The notes beneath the pieces were generated by a model. It did no database searches. It was not told where the DNA came from and saw only the letters and a program-made list of their open reading frames with translations. Shown here piece by piece: positions 1 to 10,798 of a DNA stretch of 64,000 nt. The position numbers and the translations under genes were made by a program. The stretch comes from Roseomonas sp. OT10 (GTDB taxonomy: Bacteria > Pseudomonadota > Alphaproteobacteria > Acetobacterales > Acetobacteraceae), in the NCBI RefSeq assembly GCF_020991085.1, contig NZ_CP087719.1:4174001-4238000 (forward strand), in the 5' to 3' direction. Every line of letters starts with the position of its first letter. Position 1 is the first letter of the stretch.

Positions 1-2
1 AC

Positions 3-32
3 CTCTGGCCCTTCACCCTGATGGCGCTGTAG
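3..32 (+). CDS. possible 3' end of an upstream gene (partial)
   Basis: One frame entering from the left edge reads LWPFTLMAL and then a TAG stop. A hydrophobic tail of this kind would suit the C-terminus of a membrane protein, but nine codons cannot establish a gene. The space from here to the acs start shows no other coding signal. Confidence 0.25.
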   Translation, partial: LWPFTLMAL

Positions 33-201
33 CGTCGCCGCGGGACCAGACCCGGGGGCGGGCACGCCGCCCGCCCCGCCAAAGCCTGCGCCGGCCGTCA
101 CGCGATCGCGATGGCCAGCGCAGGAATATGCATCGCTCCCGGCTGACATCCGGCCGGATCATGGCAAGCTTCACCAAACAGGGTTCCGGAGGGGGGAGAG
201 G

Positions 202-2139
<1,938 letters not shown>

Positions 2140-2256
2140 CCCGGCCGGGACGTTCCCGGTCAGCCCTTCGTCACGCCAGGGCGGGTGGCACTGTGCGACC
2201 CTCGCCGCCCTAGCCAAGCACGATACACGGCGCGTTCCTGCTGCCTGGAGCACCGA

Positions 2257-2692
2257 TGATGCGGGCGGCGCGCCGGGCTGCCCCGTGTTGGCCGTTGCGC
2301 CCACTCCCCGGGGGCAAGGCTCCGCCTCGCCCCCGATACCCCCACTCCGCCAGGACCCTGCGGGCCCTGGACCCGATCGGCGCTGCCGCGGGACAGCCTG
2401 CGACGGGGTCGAGGCGCCGAGGAGTCATGCTCCTCGGCGGGACCGGTCGCCGCACTCGCTGACGCCCTCTGAAAGCTTTTTTCAGAGTTCCACCTGTCCA
2501 CGTTCCGTCAGGGCTGAGCCCGGAGGCTGACGCTCACCACGGAGAGCCAGACTCCCAGCGGGGACCGGGGCCCGCTTGTGGCCCCGGCGGAGGGGGGTCC
2601 GAGGGGGAGGCAGCGCCTCCCCCCGGTCCGACGCTACCGGACAAGCGACAAGGGGCGGCGCGGAACAGGCTGCCTTGCGGCGATCCGCGTCA
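2257..2692 (+). repeat. intergenic TIR/hairpin element, copy 1
   Basis: 436-bp copy of the dispersed element, lying between convergent acs and the ABC permease. It shares with the other copies the block from CCCCGGGGGCAAGG through the CGCCGAGGAG/CTCCTCGGCG hairpin (one loop-side change here) to GGGGCC/GGCCCC. Near its right end the usual GGGAGGGGAC/GTCCCCTCCC hairpin is replaced by a GGGGGAGGC/GCCTCCCCC one. The left terminus TGATGCGGGCGGCG matches the family terminus. The right terminus, read on the minus strand (TGACGCGGATCGCCG), is divergent but coincides with the stop codon of the permease at 2690-2692. Confidence 0.75.
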
Positions 2693-3586
2693 GCCTTTCG
2701 GCGCCATGCGTTGCGCGCGCCGCCGCTGGATCAGCAACATGGAGCCCAGCGCCACGCCGATCACCAGCAGCGACATGCCCGTGGTGACCGTGCCGAGGGC
2801 GTAGATCTCCGGCGTCGTCACCGTCGTGGTCAGCCCTTGCAGTTCCAGCGGCAGGGTGTTGCGGCCGCCGATCGCCTGGCTGGTGCGCGCCACCTCGTCC
2901 CAGGACAGGGTGAAGCCGAACAGCGCCACGCCGACCAGGGAAGGGGCGATGATCGGGATGACCACGTGGCGCAGGACTCCGCCGGGGTTGGCGCCCAGGT
3001 CGCGCGCCGCCTCCTCATAGGCGGGGTTGAAGCGGTTGAAGACGGCGAAGAGGATCAGCAGGCCGAAGGGCAGCGTCCAGGTCAGGTGCGCGCCCAGCGC
3101 GGAGGTGTAGAGCCCGGCCGCCGTCTCGTAGCCCTTCAGGAAGCCCCAGCCGGTGCTCTCGGCCAGCGCCTTGATCGCGTCATCGATCAGCCGGAACTCC
3201 AGCCCGATGCCCAGCGAGACGACGATGGAGGGCACGATCAGGCTGGCGATGGTGACGTAGAACAGCGCGGACTGGCCGGGGAAGCGCTTGCGGAAGGCGA
3301 GGCCCGCCGGCAGGGCGAAGGCGACGGTCAGCAGCATCACCACCACCCCGAGGCGGAAGGAGCGGCCGAAGGCGGCCCAGATGTCCACCACCCCCACCCC
3401 CTGCCACAGGCGGGAGAACCAGTAGGTGGAGACGCCGTTCATCGGGAAGGTCAGCCCGCCCGAGGGGCCCTGGAAGCTGAGGACCATGATCGTCAGGATC
3501 GGGCCGTAGAGGAACAGCACGAAGAGGGTGAACAGCGCTGCCAGCCACCAGAAGGCGGCGGGGCGCCTCTCGCCATGCTTATTCAT
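2690..3586 (-). CDS. ABC transporter permease (PotC-type)
   Basis: Inner-membrane permease of a polyamine/iron-type ABC importer, 298 residues. One N-terminal membrane segment (about 12-33) is followed by a BPD_transp_1 domain with about five further segments. The ATPase-docking loop EEAARDLGANPGG lies in the second half, as expected for PotC/YdcV proteins. It is the last gene of the minus-strand set binding protein (4551-5822), ATPase (5819-6850), PotB-type permease (3601-4542) and this permease. The gap to the PotB-type gene is 14 bp, which suggests one transcript. Its stop codon coincides with the end of repeat copy 1. Confidence 0.9.
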   Translation of the reverse strand: MNKHGERRPAAFWWLAALFTLFVLFLYGPILTIMVLSFQGPSGGLTFPMNGVSTYWFSRLWQGVGVVDIWAAFGRSFRLGVVVMLLTVAFALPAGLAFRKRFPGQSALFYVTIASLIVPSIVVSLGIGLEFRLIDDAIKALAESTGWGFLKGYETAAGLYTSALGAHLTWTLPFGLLILFAVFNRFNPAYEEAARDLGANPGGVLRHVVIPIIAPSLVGVALFGFTLSWDEVARTSQAIGGRNTLPLELQGLTTTVTTPEIYALGTVTTGMSLLVIGVALGSMLLIQRRRAQRMAPKG

Positions 3587-3600
3587 GGGAACGGCTCACG

Positions 3601-4542
3601 TCACAGCTCCCGCCGGATGTCGACGAGGCGCGTCAGCGCCCAGATCATCATCAGCACGATGCCCAGCAGCACCACGGCGTTCGCGGCGGCGATGGGAAAT
3701 TGCAGGTAGCTCATCTGCACCTGGATCACCTTGCCGACGGACGCGATCTGCTGCCCGCCCATGATGCCCACCGTCACGAAATCGCCCATCACGATGGTCA
3801 GCACGAAGATCGAGCCGATGACGATGCCCGGCTTGCACAGCGGCACGATCACGCTCCACAGCGTCTGCCAGCCGCTGGCGCCGCCGTCGCGCGCCGCCTC
3901 GATCAGCGAGCGGTCGATGCGCGCCATGGAGTTGAAGATCGGCACCATCATGAACAGCGTGTAGAGGTGGACGAAGGCGAGCGTGACCGAGAACTCGGAA
4001 TAGAGCAGCCAGTCCAGCGGGCCGCTCGTCACGCCCAGCGCCTGCAGCGTCTGGTTGACCAGCCCGTTGCGGCCCAGCAGCGGGATCCAGGCGATCATGC
4101 GGATCACGTTGGAGGTCCAGAACGGCACCGTGCAGACCAGGAACAGCGCCATCTGCACCGTGGTCGAGCGGATGTGGAAGGACAGGAAGTAGGCGATGGC
4201 GAAGCCCAGCACGAGGGTGATCGCCCAGACGATCAGGCTGAAGCGCAGCGTCGAGAGGTAGGTCGCGAAGGTGACGCAGAGGTCGGGCAGCTTCGCCAGG
4301 CAGCCGTCGAAGACCTCGCGGTAGTTGTCCAGGGTGAAGGCCGGGTTGATGGAATACTCGGTGTACTCCCAGAAGGAGACCATCACCGTCAGCGCCAGCG
4401 GCACGACGAAGAAGACCAGGAAGACGGCGGCGAAGGGCAGCGCCTGCCACAGCCCGGTGCGGCGCCGGGGCGCCGCGGACCTGGCAACCGGGGCACCCAC
4501 CCCGGCCGCGACCGTTCCGGCCGAGCCGGGGTGGATGTCCAT
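3601..4542 (-). CDS. ABC transporter permease (PotB-type)
   Basis: Partner permease of the same importer, 313 residues from the chosen ATG. The docking loop IEAARDGGASGWQ sits near residue 215, and hydrophobic segments occur near 37-58 and throughout the second half. I chose the ATG at 4542 because it follows the binding-protein stop by 8 bp and has TGAGGT as ribosome-binding site. An upstream start at 4575 would overlap that gene by 25 nt. Substrate specificity cannot be read from the permeases. The pairing with a PotD-like protein suggests a polyamine or a related cation. Confidence 0.9.
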   Translation of the reverse strand: MDIHPGSAGTVAAGVGAPVARSAAPRRRTGLWQALPFAAVFLVFFVVPLALTVMVSFWEYTEYSINPAFTLDNYREVFDGCLAKLPDLCVTFATYLSTLRFSLIVWAITLVLGFAIAYFLSFHIRSTTVQMALFLVCTVPFWTSNVIRMIAWIPLLGRNGLVNQTLQALGVTSGPLDWLLYSEFSVTLAFVHLYTLFMMVPIFNSMARIDRSLIEAARDGGASGWQTLWSVIVPLCKPGIVIGSIFVLTIVMGDFVTVGIMGGQQIASVGKVIQVQMSYLQFPIAAANAVVLLGIVLMMIWALTRLVDIRREL

Positions 4543-4550
4543 TTCAGACC

Positions 4551-5822
4551 TCAGGCGGCGATGAACTCGTTCCACTTGCGGATGAGGTAGGTGTTCTCAT
4601 CCATCACCGCGTTCCAGCAGGCCACCGCGCCCATGCGGTCCTCGTAGGAGCCGCCGTCGCGCGTGGTGCCCGCCTTCTCCAGCAGCGAGCCGTCGGGCGC
4701 CTTGATGTCCTGCTCGGCCGGCTTGCCCTCCATCCAGAAGGCCCATTCGTAGGGCGCCATGTTCGCCTTCGCCGTGGTCAGCACGGCGGAGTAGTAGCCC
4801 TGGCGGTTGAGGAAGGCGCCGGCCCAGCCGGAGAGGAACCAGTTGATGAAGTCGTAGGCGGCGTCGAGCTTGCGGCCCTCCAGCGTGCGCGGCATGCCGA
4901 AGCCCGAGGCCCACGCGCGGTAGCCCTCCTTCAGCGGCTGGTAGATGCAGGGCACGCCCTGGCTGCGCACCTTGGTCACGGCGGGCGACCACATCGACTG
5001 GATGACCGTCTCGCCCGAGGCCATCAGGTTCACGCTCTCGTTGAAGTCGGACCAGAAGGCGCGGAACTGGCCGGCCTTCTTGGCGTCCGTCAGGATCGCC
5101 ATGGTCTTGTCGATCTCGGCCCGGGTCATGTTGCCCTTGTCCGGGTACTTGTACTGCCCGGTGGCCTCCACGACCATCGCCGCGTCCATGATCCCGATCG
5201 AGGGGATGTTCAGGATGGATGCCTTGCCCTTGAACTGCGGGTTCAGCAGCTCCGCCCAGGAGTTGATCGGCCGGCCGATCAGGTCGGGGCGGATGCCCAG
5301 CGTGTCCGCGTTGTAGGTGGTCGGGATCAGCGTCATCCACTCGGTGGGCGAGGAGGCGAACTCCTTGGAGTTCTTCCCCGTCAGGAACTGCACCTTCTTC
5401 GGCGCGGTGCCCTGGTCGCCGATGGTCTTCCCCGCGATGGTGCCGCGCGTGAAGACGGGGGTGATGTTGTCGAACTCCTTGATCCGCTTCGCCTCGATGC
5501 CCTGGATGTTGCCGGAGGGCAGGACGCGCTTGGCGGAGAAGTACTCCATGTCCAGCAGGTCAAAGGTGTTGGGCTGGGTCACCGCGCGACGGATGACGTC
5601 GTCCGTCACCACGGGGATGTACTCGATGGTGATGCCCAGGTCCTGCTTCACCTTGGCAGCGATCTCGGCGCTCTGGTTCACCGCCGTGCCCAGGTAGCGC
5701 AGCGTCACCGGCTCCTGCGCGTGCACGGCCGGGGCGGCGAGCCGCCCGGCGGCCACGGCCGCGCCGAGCCCCGCGGCGCCCTTTAGCAGCCCGCGCCGGG
5801 TGGCGTTGGTCTTGTCGTTCAT
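4551..5822 (-). CDS. Tat-exported solute-binding protein (PotD-like)
   Basis: 423-residue periplasmic binding protein for the adjacent ABC importer. The N-terminus has a twin-arginine signal (TRRGLLKGAAG, then an alanine-rich stretch ending near VHAQ), so export in folded form is likely. The mature part resembles spermidine/putrescine-binding proteins, with YLGTAVNQ near the start and a central NSWAELLNPQFKGK segment typical of this family. It overlaps the ATPase stop by 4 nt (ATGA), which indicates translational coupling. No gene next door reveals the ligand, so polyamine is an inference from family only. Confidence 0.88.
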   Translation of the reverse strand: MNDKTNATRRGLLKGAAGLGAAVAAGRLAAPAVHAQEPVTLRYLGTAVNQSAEIAAKVKQDLGITIEYIPVVTDDVIRRAVTQPNTFDLLDMEYFSAKRVLPSGNIQGIEAKRIKEFDNITPVFTRGTIAGKTIGDQGTAPKKVQFLTGKNSKEFASSPTEWMTLIPTTYNADTLGIRPDLIGRPINSWAELLNPQFKGKASILNIPSIGIMDAAMVVEATGQYKYPDKGNMTRAEIDKTMAILTDAKKAGQFRAFWSDFNESVNLMASGETVIQSMWSPAVTKVRSQGVPCIYQPLKEGYRAWASGFGMPRTLEGRKLDAAYDFINWFLSGWAGAFLNRQGYYSAVLTTAKANMAPYEWAFWMEGKPAEQDIKAPDGSLLEKAGTTRDGGSYEDRMGAVACWNAVMDENTYLIRKWNEFIAA

Positions 5823-6850
5823 ACGGCCTCCTCCGCGACGCTCACCGGCGCCGCCATGGTCGTGTCACGCACGGGGTGCGCGTCGGCCGGGCTCCAGCCG
5901 ACGGTCACCGCGTCGCCCTCGGCCAGCGGGGCGGCGTCGAAGACGTCGTCCGCCAGCACGGCGATCAGGTCGGGGCGGCCCGGCACCTCCAGGCGGAGCT
6001 GCACGTAGGTCCCCTGGTATTCCACCATCGCCACCCGTGCCGCGAGGCCCGGCTCCCCGGACGCGGCGTGCGAGACCAGCAGCCGGTCAGAGCGAACGGC
6101 GACGCTGCCGCCGTCCGGGAGGGCGATGACGTTGTGCGCGCCGATGAAGCGCGCGACGAAGGCGGTGGCGGGGCGCGAGAAGACGATCCGGGGATGGTCC
6201 GCCTGCTCGATGTGGCCCGCATTCATCACCACGGCGAGGTCGGAGAGCGCCATCGCCTCCTCCTGGCTGTGGGTGACGTGGATGAAGGTGATGCCCAGCT
6301 CCTGGTGCAGCCGCTTCAGCTCCGCCCGCACCCGCACCCGCAGGAAGGGGTCGAGCGCCGAGAGCGGCTCGTCCAGCAGCAGCACGGAGGGCTCCGTCAC
6401 CAGGGCGCGGGCCAGGGCCACGCGCTGCTGCTGCCCGCCCGAGAGCTGCGCCGGCAGGCGGGAGGCATAGGATTCCATGTGGACCAGGGCGAGCATCTTC
6501 CGTGCCCGCTCGTGACGCTCCGCCTTGCCCACGCCGCGCATGCGCAGGCCGAAGGCGACGTTGTCCAGGCAGTCGAGATGCGGGAACAGGGCATAGGACT
6601 GGAACATCATCGCCGTGCCGCGGCCCGCCGGCGGCAGCCCGCCGACGTTGCGCGGCCCGATCAGCACGTCCCCCTCGGTGATGGACTCATGGCCCGCGAT
6701 CATGCGCAGCGTGGTGGACTTGCCGCAGCCGGAGGGGCCAAGCAGGCAGCAGTAGCTGCCGGCGGGGATGCGAAGGTCGATGCCGTCCACCGCCACGGCC
6801 TGGCCGTAGCGCTTGGTCACCTTGACGAGTTCGACGCCCGCGCCGTGCAT
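5819..6850 (-). CDS. ABC transporter ATP-binding protein (PotA-type)
   Basis: 343-residue ATPase that energises the PotB/PotC-type permeases. Walker A GPSGCGKST, signature LSGGQQQRVALARAL and Walker B LLLDEP are all present, and a C-terminal TOBE-like domain follows at about 260-340. The frame stays open upstream to 7135, through repeat copy 2, but the translation there is repeat-derived. The ATG at 6850 has an AAGGAAG ribosome-binding site and begins the real homology (VELVKVTKRYGQ). It is the first gene of the importer operon, with the promoter presumably between 6851 and repeat copy 2. Confidence 0.92.
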   Translation of the reverse strand: MHGAGVELVKVTKRYGQAVAVDGIDLRIPAGSYCCLLGPSGCGKSTTLRMIAGHESITEGDVLIGPRNVGGLPPAGRGTAMMFQSYALFPHLDCLDNVAFGLRMRGVGKAERHERARKMLALVHMESYASRLPAQLSGGQQQRVALARALVTEPSVLLLDEPLSALDPFLRVRVRAELKRLHQELGITFIHVTHSQEEAMALSDLAVVMNAGHIEQADHPRIVFSRPATAFVARFIGAHNVIALPDGGSVAVRSDRLLVSHAASGEPGLAARVAMVEYQGTYVQLRLEVPGRPDLIAVLADDVFDAAPLAEGDAVTVGWSPADAHPVRDTTMAAPVSVAEEAV

Positions 6851-6964
6851 CGGCTTCCTTTTCCGCCCTGACCCGAAGCCTCCGAGCCGTCGCAGGATGG
6901 AGCAAGACACGTGCCATGCGCCACGGAATCCGGCCTGCGGGTGCCCCTTCCCGCAGCCTCCCCT

Positions 6965-7379
6965 CATACGGGCGGCGGGATGCCTTGATCCGTGCCAGCG
7001 TGGTTGCCCGTTCCCCGGGGGCAAGGCTCTGCCTCGCCCCCGATACCCCCACTCCGCCAGGACCCTGCGGGCCCTGGACCCGGTCAGCGCTGCCGCGGGA
7101 CAGCCGGACACGGGGTCACAGCGCCGAGGAGCCATGCTCCTCGGCGGGTACGGCCGCCGCCCTCGCTGACGCCTTCTGAAGCTTTTTCAAAGTCCCGCCT
7201 GTCCGCGCTCCGTCAGGGTCCAGCCCGCAGACTGACGCCCACCGCGTAGAACCAACTCCCAGCGGGGTCCGGGGCCCGCTTGTGGCCCCGGCAGGGGAGG
7301 GTCTGGGAGGGGACGGCGTCCCCTCCCGGTCCACCGCCGGAACACGGCAGTACGCCGGGTCATCCCGTCGCGGGTCTCA
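6965..7379 (+). repeat. intergenic TIR/hairpin element, copy 2
   Basis: 415-bp copy with both termini recognisable: TCATACGGGCGGCGGGATG on the left, and TGAGACCCGCGACGGGATG read on the minus strand at the right. It contains the CGCCGAGGAG/CTCCTCGGCG hairpin with CCATG loop, the GGGGCC/GGCCCC hairpin and the GGGAGGGGAC/GTCCCCTCCC hairpin. It is the only full copy between two co-directional genes. It ends on the stop codon of the TRIC-family gene (7377-7379) and starts about 115 bp upstream of the ATPase start. Confidence 0.85.
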
Positions 7380-8024
7380 GTTCCGGGGTCGATCCGGATA
7401 GTTGCGGCCCGGCCGGGCGTTGTAGGTCGGCAGCGACCAGCCGCGGAGGATGGCCGTGGCGCGCAGGCTGAAGCAGGCGGCGGCCCCGGCGAGGAGGGCG
7501 GTCCCGCGCGGCAGGCCGAGTTCGGTGAGGCCGATGAAGATTCCCGCACCCAGGGCCGCGGCGGTGGCATAGATCTCGCGGCGCAGGATCAGCGGCAGTT
7601 CCTGGCACAGCACGTCGCGCAGTGCCCTGCCGAAGGTGGCGGTCACCATGCCCAGCAGGATACAGGCCCAGGGGCTGGCGCCCTTATGGTGCGCCGCCTC
7701 TGCCCCGAGGACGGCGAAGAGGGCGAGGCCCACGGCATCGGCCCAGAGAAGCGGGGTGAAGCGTCGCTCCAGCCGATGGGCGGTGAAGAAGACCAGCAGG
7801 GCCAGGGCCGAAGCCAGGGCCACCGTCCCCGGCGTCTCAAGCCAGAAGACCGGCTTGCCGAGCAGCAGGTCGCGGAGGCTTCCGCCACCGAAGGCGGTGA
7901 CGCAGGCGACCAGGATGAAGCCCACCGGGTCGAGCTGCTTGCGCGACGCGGTCAGGGCCCCGGCCACGGCCAGGACCGCCACCGCCGCCCAGGACAGGGC
8001 GGCGAGCAGCGTATCCAGCGGCAA
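7377..8024 (-). CDS. TRIC-family cation channel (UPF0126/YadS-like)
   Basis: 215-residue membrane protein with seven predicted helices arranged as two similar halves. Each half carries the family's glycine/arginine motif: GGGSLRD (about 47-53) and GRALRD (about 132-137). Characterised prokaryotic homologues form trimeric K+-permeable channels, so ion conduction is the likely role. The only start in position is TTG, 3 nt after the MFS stop, with a weak ribosome-binding site, so the exact start is uncertain. It probably shares a transcript with the MFS gene. Its stop codon is the terminus of repeat copy 2. Confidence 0.85.
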   Translation of the reverse strand: MPLDTLLAALSWAAVAVLAVAGALTASRKQLDPVGFILVACVTAFGGGSLRDLLLGKPVFWLETPGTVALASALALLVFFTAHRLERRFTPLLWADAVGLALFAVLGAEAAHHKGASPWACILLGMVTATFGRALRDVLCQELPLILRREIYATAAALGAGIFIGLTELGLPRGTALLAGAAACFSLRATAILRGWSLPTYNARPGRNYPDRPRN

Positions 8025-8027
8025 GGC

Positions 8028-9263
8028 CTATTCGGCGGGCAGGGGTTGCGTGGCCGGCGCCCGGTGGCGTTGGGCGTCGCCGCGGCCAGCCCCGGCACAG
8101 AGGAGGGAGAGGAGCAGGATCAGCGCCACCAGCGGCAGCACGAGGTGGGGGTAGCCGGCATCCAGCAGCATCCCGGCCGGCACCGGCATCAGCGCGCTGC
8201 CCAGGGGCAGGCCGGAGGAGACGAAGCCGAAGACCTTGCCGATCTGCCCCGGCGGCGAGGCATCCTTCAGCATCACGTCGCGCGGGGTGCGGGAGGCGCC
8301 GAGGGCCAGCCCGGCCACCAGCGCGACCAGCGGGAGGGCCAGATCCGACATCGGCACCAGGCCGAGCGAGAGGATCAGCAGGGTGGAGATGCCGGTCAGC
8401 AGGAAGACGAAGGTCAGGTGGCGCCTGTAGCGGTCGGCATACCAGCCGCCCACCAGCACGCCGGCGCTGGCCCCCGCCATGTAGCCGGTGAGCGCCATGG
8501 AGCCGACGGCGACCGGCGTGTCCCAGAGCTGGTTGAGCACGGTGATCAGGAAGGACTGGATGCCGGCCCCGGCCATGGAGGAGAGCAGGAAGAAGGCGAA
8601 GAACAGCAGCATGGGGCGGGAGAGCAGCACCCGGCCGCCCCCGGCCTCCTTGGCCTTCCGGGGCTTGGCCTGATCCACCAGGATGCGCGACTGCCACAGG
8701 ATGGCGGCGACCACCGGCAGGCCCAGCAGCCCGACCACCAGCAGGGCATAGCGCCAGCCGAAGGCGAGGCTCAGCGCCACGATCACCGGCGGGCCGAGGG
8801 CGAAGCCGAGGTTGCCGGTGAAGGTGTGCAGGGCGAAGGCGCGCCCCATGCGGGACCGGTCGATACTGCCGGCCAGGATGGCGTAGTCCGCCGGGTGGAT
8901 CACGCTGTTGCCGATGCCCGAGACCACCGACAGCACCAGGATGACCTCGAAGCTGGGAGCGAAGGCCATGGCGGCGATGCCCAGCGCCATCAGCAGCGCG
9001 CCGCCGACGAGGTAGGGGCGCGCCCCGTGCCGGTCCACCAGGAAGCCGACGGGGGTCTGCAGCGCGGCGGTCACCGCGCTCATCAGGGCCACGGACAGGC
9101 CCAGCGCGGCGTAGGACACGTCGAACTCGTCGCGCCAGATCGGGAAGAGGGGCGCGAGGCACAGCATGTAGAAATGCGAGAGGAAGTGGCCGGTGCCGAT
9201 CAGGCCCAGCACCGGCCAGTCGTTGGAACCAGGGCGGGCGGGGGGAGAGGCAGCGTCGGACAT
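8028..9263 (-). CDS. MFS transporter
   Basis: 411-residue major facilitator superfamily protein with about 12 membrane helices. The loop between helices 2 and 3 reads GFLVDRHGARPY, the MFS signature (DRxGxRxx). The central cytoplasmic loop contains DQAKPRKAKEAGGG. It is most like Fsr-type or uncharacterised drug/metabolite exporters, and the substrate cannot be assigned. I preferred the ATG at 9263 (MSDAAS). A start nine codons upstream is possible. Divergent from nothing nearby, it heads a two-gene unit with the TRIC-family channel. Confidence 0.85.
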   Translation of the reverse strand: MSDAASPPARPGSNDWPVLGLIGTGHFLSHFYMLCLAPLFPIWRDEFDVSYAALGLSVALMSAVTAALQTPVGFLVDRHGARPYLVGGALLMALGIAAMAFAPSFEVILVLSVVSGIGNSVIHPADYAILAGSIDRSRMGRAFALHTFTGNLGFALGPPVIVALSLAFGWRYALLVVGLLGLPVVAAILWQSRILVDQAKPRKAKEAGGGRVLLSRPMLLFFAFFLLSSMAGAGIQSFLITVLNQLWDTPVAVGSMALTGYMAGASAGVLVGGWYADRYRRHLTFVFLLTGISTLLILSLGLVPMSDLALPLVALVAGLALGASRTPRDVMLKDASPPGQIGKVFGFVSSGLPLGSALMPVPAGMLLDAGYPHLVLPLVALILLLSLLCAGAGRGDAQRHRAPATQPLPAE

Positions 9264-9382
9264 GGTCCCGCCAGCCTGCTCCCCGCCCAATCAGGGGTCA
9301 ACGCGCCCGGTCCTGCATCATGTGCAGGTCAGGACCCGCCCAATGGCCGGGCAATTGCGGCCCGGCCTGCGACGAGGCGGCC

Positions 9383-10168
9383 TCAGATATCCTCGTCGAA
9401 GCCGCCGCCGGCGTCGTCCATCCCGCCGTAATCGGCCTGGGCGTCGTCCTGGTAGCCCGGATCCTGGGCATAGCCCGCATCCTGCACCGGCGAGGCGTCC
9501 TGCGCCGCGCCCCCCGGATCGGTCCAGGGCGAGGAGGCCGGCGTCGCCACCTGCTCCTGCGCGAAGCCGCCGGCCGAGGTGGCGGCGTCGCCCACCGCGC
9601 TGGCTGCGTGCGCCGCACCGCCCGAGAACATCCCCATCAGGGCGTTGCCGAGCACCATGCCGCCGGCCACGCCGGCCGCGGTGGTCAGCGCCGTGCCGAG
9701 GAAGCCGGAGCCGCGGCCCTGCTGCAGCATCTGCTGCTGGGCATAGCCGCCGGGGGGCTGGATCGGCTGCGGCGGGGGCGTCATCGGCATCGGCCGCTGC
9801 TGCTGCCCGCCGCCGAACATCCCGCCGAACAGCCCGCCGCGCTGCGGCTGCTGCGCCACCTGGGCCTGGCGCTGGGCGTTCTCCAGCTGCCACTCCAGCT
9901 CCTGGATGCGGTTCTGCGCCTGCACCAGCGCCGCCTCCTGCACGAAGGCCGTCTGGGTGATGCGGTAGCGCGCCTCCGGATAGCGGGCGAAGAGGTCGCC
10001 GATCAGCCGGTCGGCCTCCCCGTCCACGGGCGGCAGGTTCGGCGCTGCCTGGACCGCCGTCGAGGGCACGCTGCCGCCCCACGGGCTCGCCGGGCGCGGA
10101 GCCGCGGCCTGCGCCCCGGCCACGCGCATGACGTAATCCGTGATGATGCGGCGCTCTTCCTCGGTCAT
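9383..10168 (-). CDS. DUF2076 domain protein
   Basis: 261 residues of unknown function with the architecture of DUF2076 proteins. The N-terminus begins MTEEERRIITDYV. A helical segment with a coiled-coil region (about 45-105) includes DGEADRLIGDLFARYPEARYR. A Gly/Gln/Pro-rich linker (GGLFGGMFGGGQQQ) comes next, then a short hydrophobic glycine-rich stretch (FLGTALTTAAGVAGGMVLG) and an acidic, disordered tail. Family members are often annotated as periplasmic ligand-binding sensor-like, but I see no signal peptide. It is a single gene with no clear partners. Confidence 0.8.
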   Translation of the reverse strand: MTEEERRIITDYVMRVAGAQAAAPRPASPWGGSVPSTAVQAAPNLPPVDGEADRLIGDLFARYPEARYRITQTAFVQEAALVQAQNRIQELEWQLENAQRQAQVAQQPQRGGLFGGMFGGGQQQRPMPMTPPPQPIQPPGGYAQQQMLQQGRGSGFLGTALTTAAGVAGGMVLGNALMGMFSGGAAHAASAVGDAATSAGGFAQEQVATPASSPWTDPGGAAQDASPVQDAGYAQDPGYQDDAQADYGGMDDAGGGFDEDI

Positions 10169-10316
10169 GGTCTGTCGATTCTCCCATCCTGCCGCCGCGG
10201 GGCGCCTGCGCCCGCCGATGCAGGGGCCCGGGACTTGGACCAGCCCGCGGGGGCTTTCAATGGCTTTCTTACAAAATGTTCATGTTCGGCGGTAACGGAT
10301 TGTCGCCGCGTCCGCC

Positions 10317-10754
10317 TCACCCGCCGATGCGCGCCGGCAGGCCCAGGCGCCCCCATTCGATCGCCGGGCAACGGTCCATGACGCAGACCACTCCGGCCGC
10401 CCGTGCCCGCTCCGCCGCTGCCTGGTCGACGACGCCCAATTGCAGCCAGACGGCCCTGGCGCCGAGCCGGACGGCCTCGTCCACCACCGCCCCGGCCTCC
10501 TCGCTCCGCCGGAACACGTCCACCAGATCCAGAGGTCGCGCCTCCTCCAGCGTGGCGACGGAGGGCACGCCCTGCAGCGAACGCCCGTTCAGGGCGGGGT
10601 TCACCGGCACCGCGTCGTAGCCGCGCCCGAGCAGGAAGGCGAAGACCCCGCCGGAGGGCCGGCCGGGCCTGTCCGAGGCCCCCACCACGGCGATCCGCCG
10701 GGTGGCGAGCAACAGGTCGCGCACCGCCGAATCCGTCAGCCCGTCCAGGGCCAT
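10317..10754 (-). CDS. CoA-binding protein (YccU-like)
   Basis: 145-residue Rossmann-fold protein of the CoA_binding_2 family. It shows the nucleotide-binding motif IAVVGASDRPGRPS (about 21-34), the central VPVNPALNG, and VVCVMDRCPAIEWGRL near the C-terminus with a conserved Cys-Pro. The ATG at 10754 has an AAGGAGAG ribosome-binding site. The open frame continues far upstream, opposite the GH17 gene, but that part is a high-GC shadow. The family binds coenzyme A in vitro and its cellular role is unsettled. Confidence 0.88.
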   Translation of the reverse strand: MALDGLTDSAVRDLLLATRRIAVVGASDRPGRPSGGVFAFLLGRGYDAVPVNPALNGRSLQGVPSVATLEEARPLDLVDVFRRSEEAGAVVDEAVRLGARAVWLQLGVVDQAAAERARAAGVVCVMDRCPAIEWGRLGLPARIGG

Positions 10755-10798
10755 GCCCTCTCTCCTTCGTCTCGTGCCCCGGCCAGGCCGGCCGCGGG

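Noticed and set aside
6851-7135. N-terminal extension of the PotA-type ATPase through repeat copy 2
   Set aside because: The frame is open by chance. The same repeat encodes similar peptides at other copies. The ATG at 6850 has a ribosome-binding site and begins the homology.
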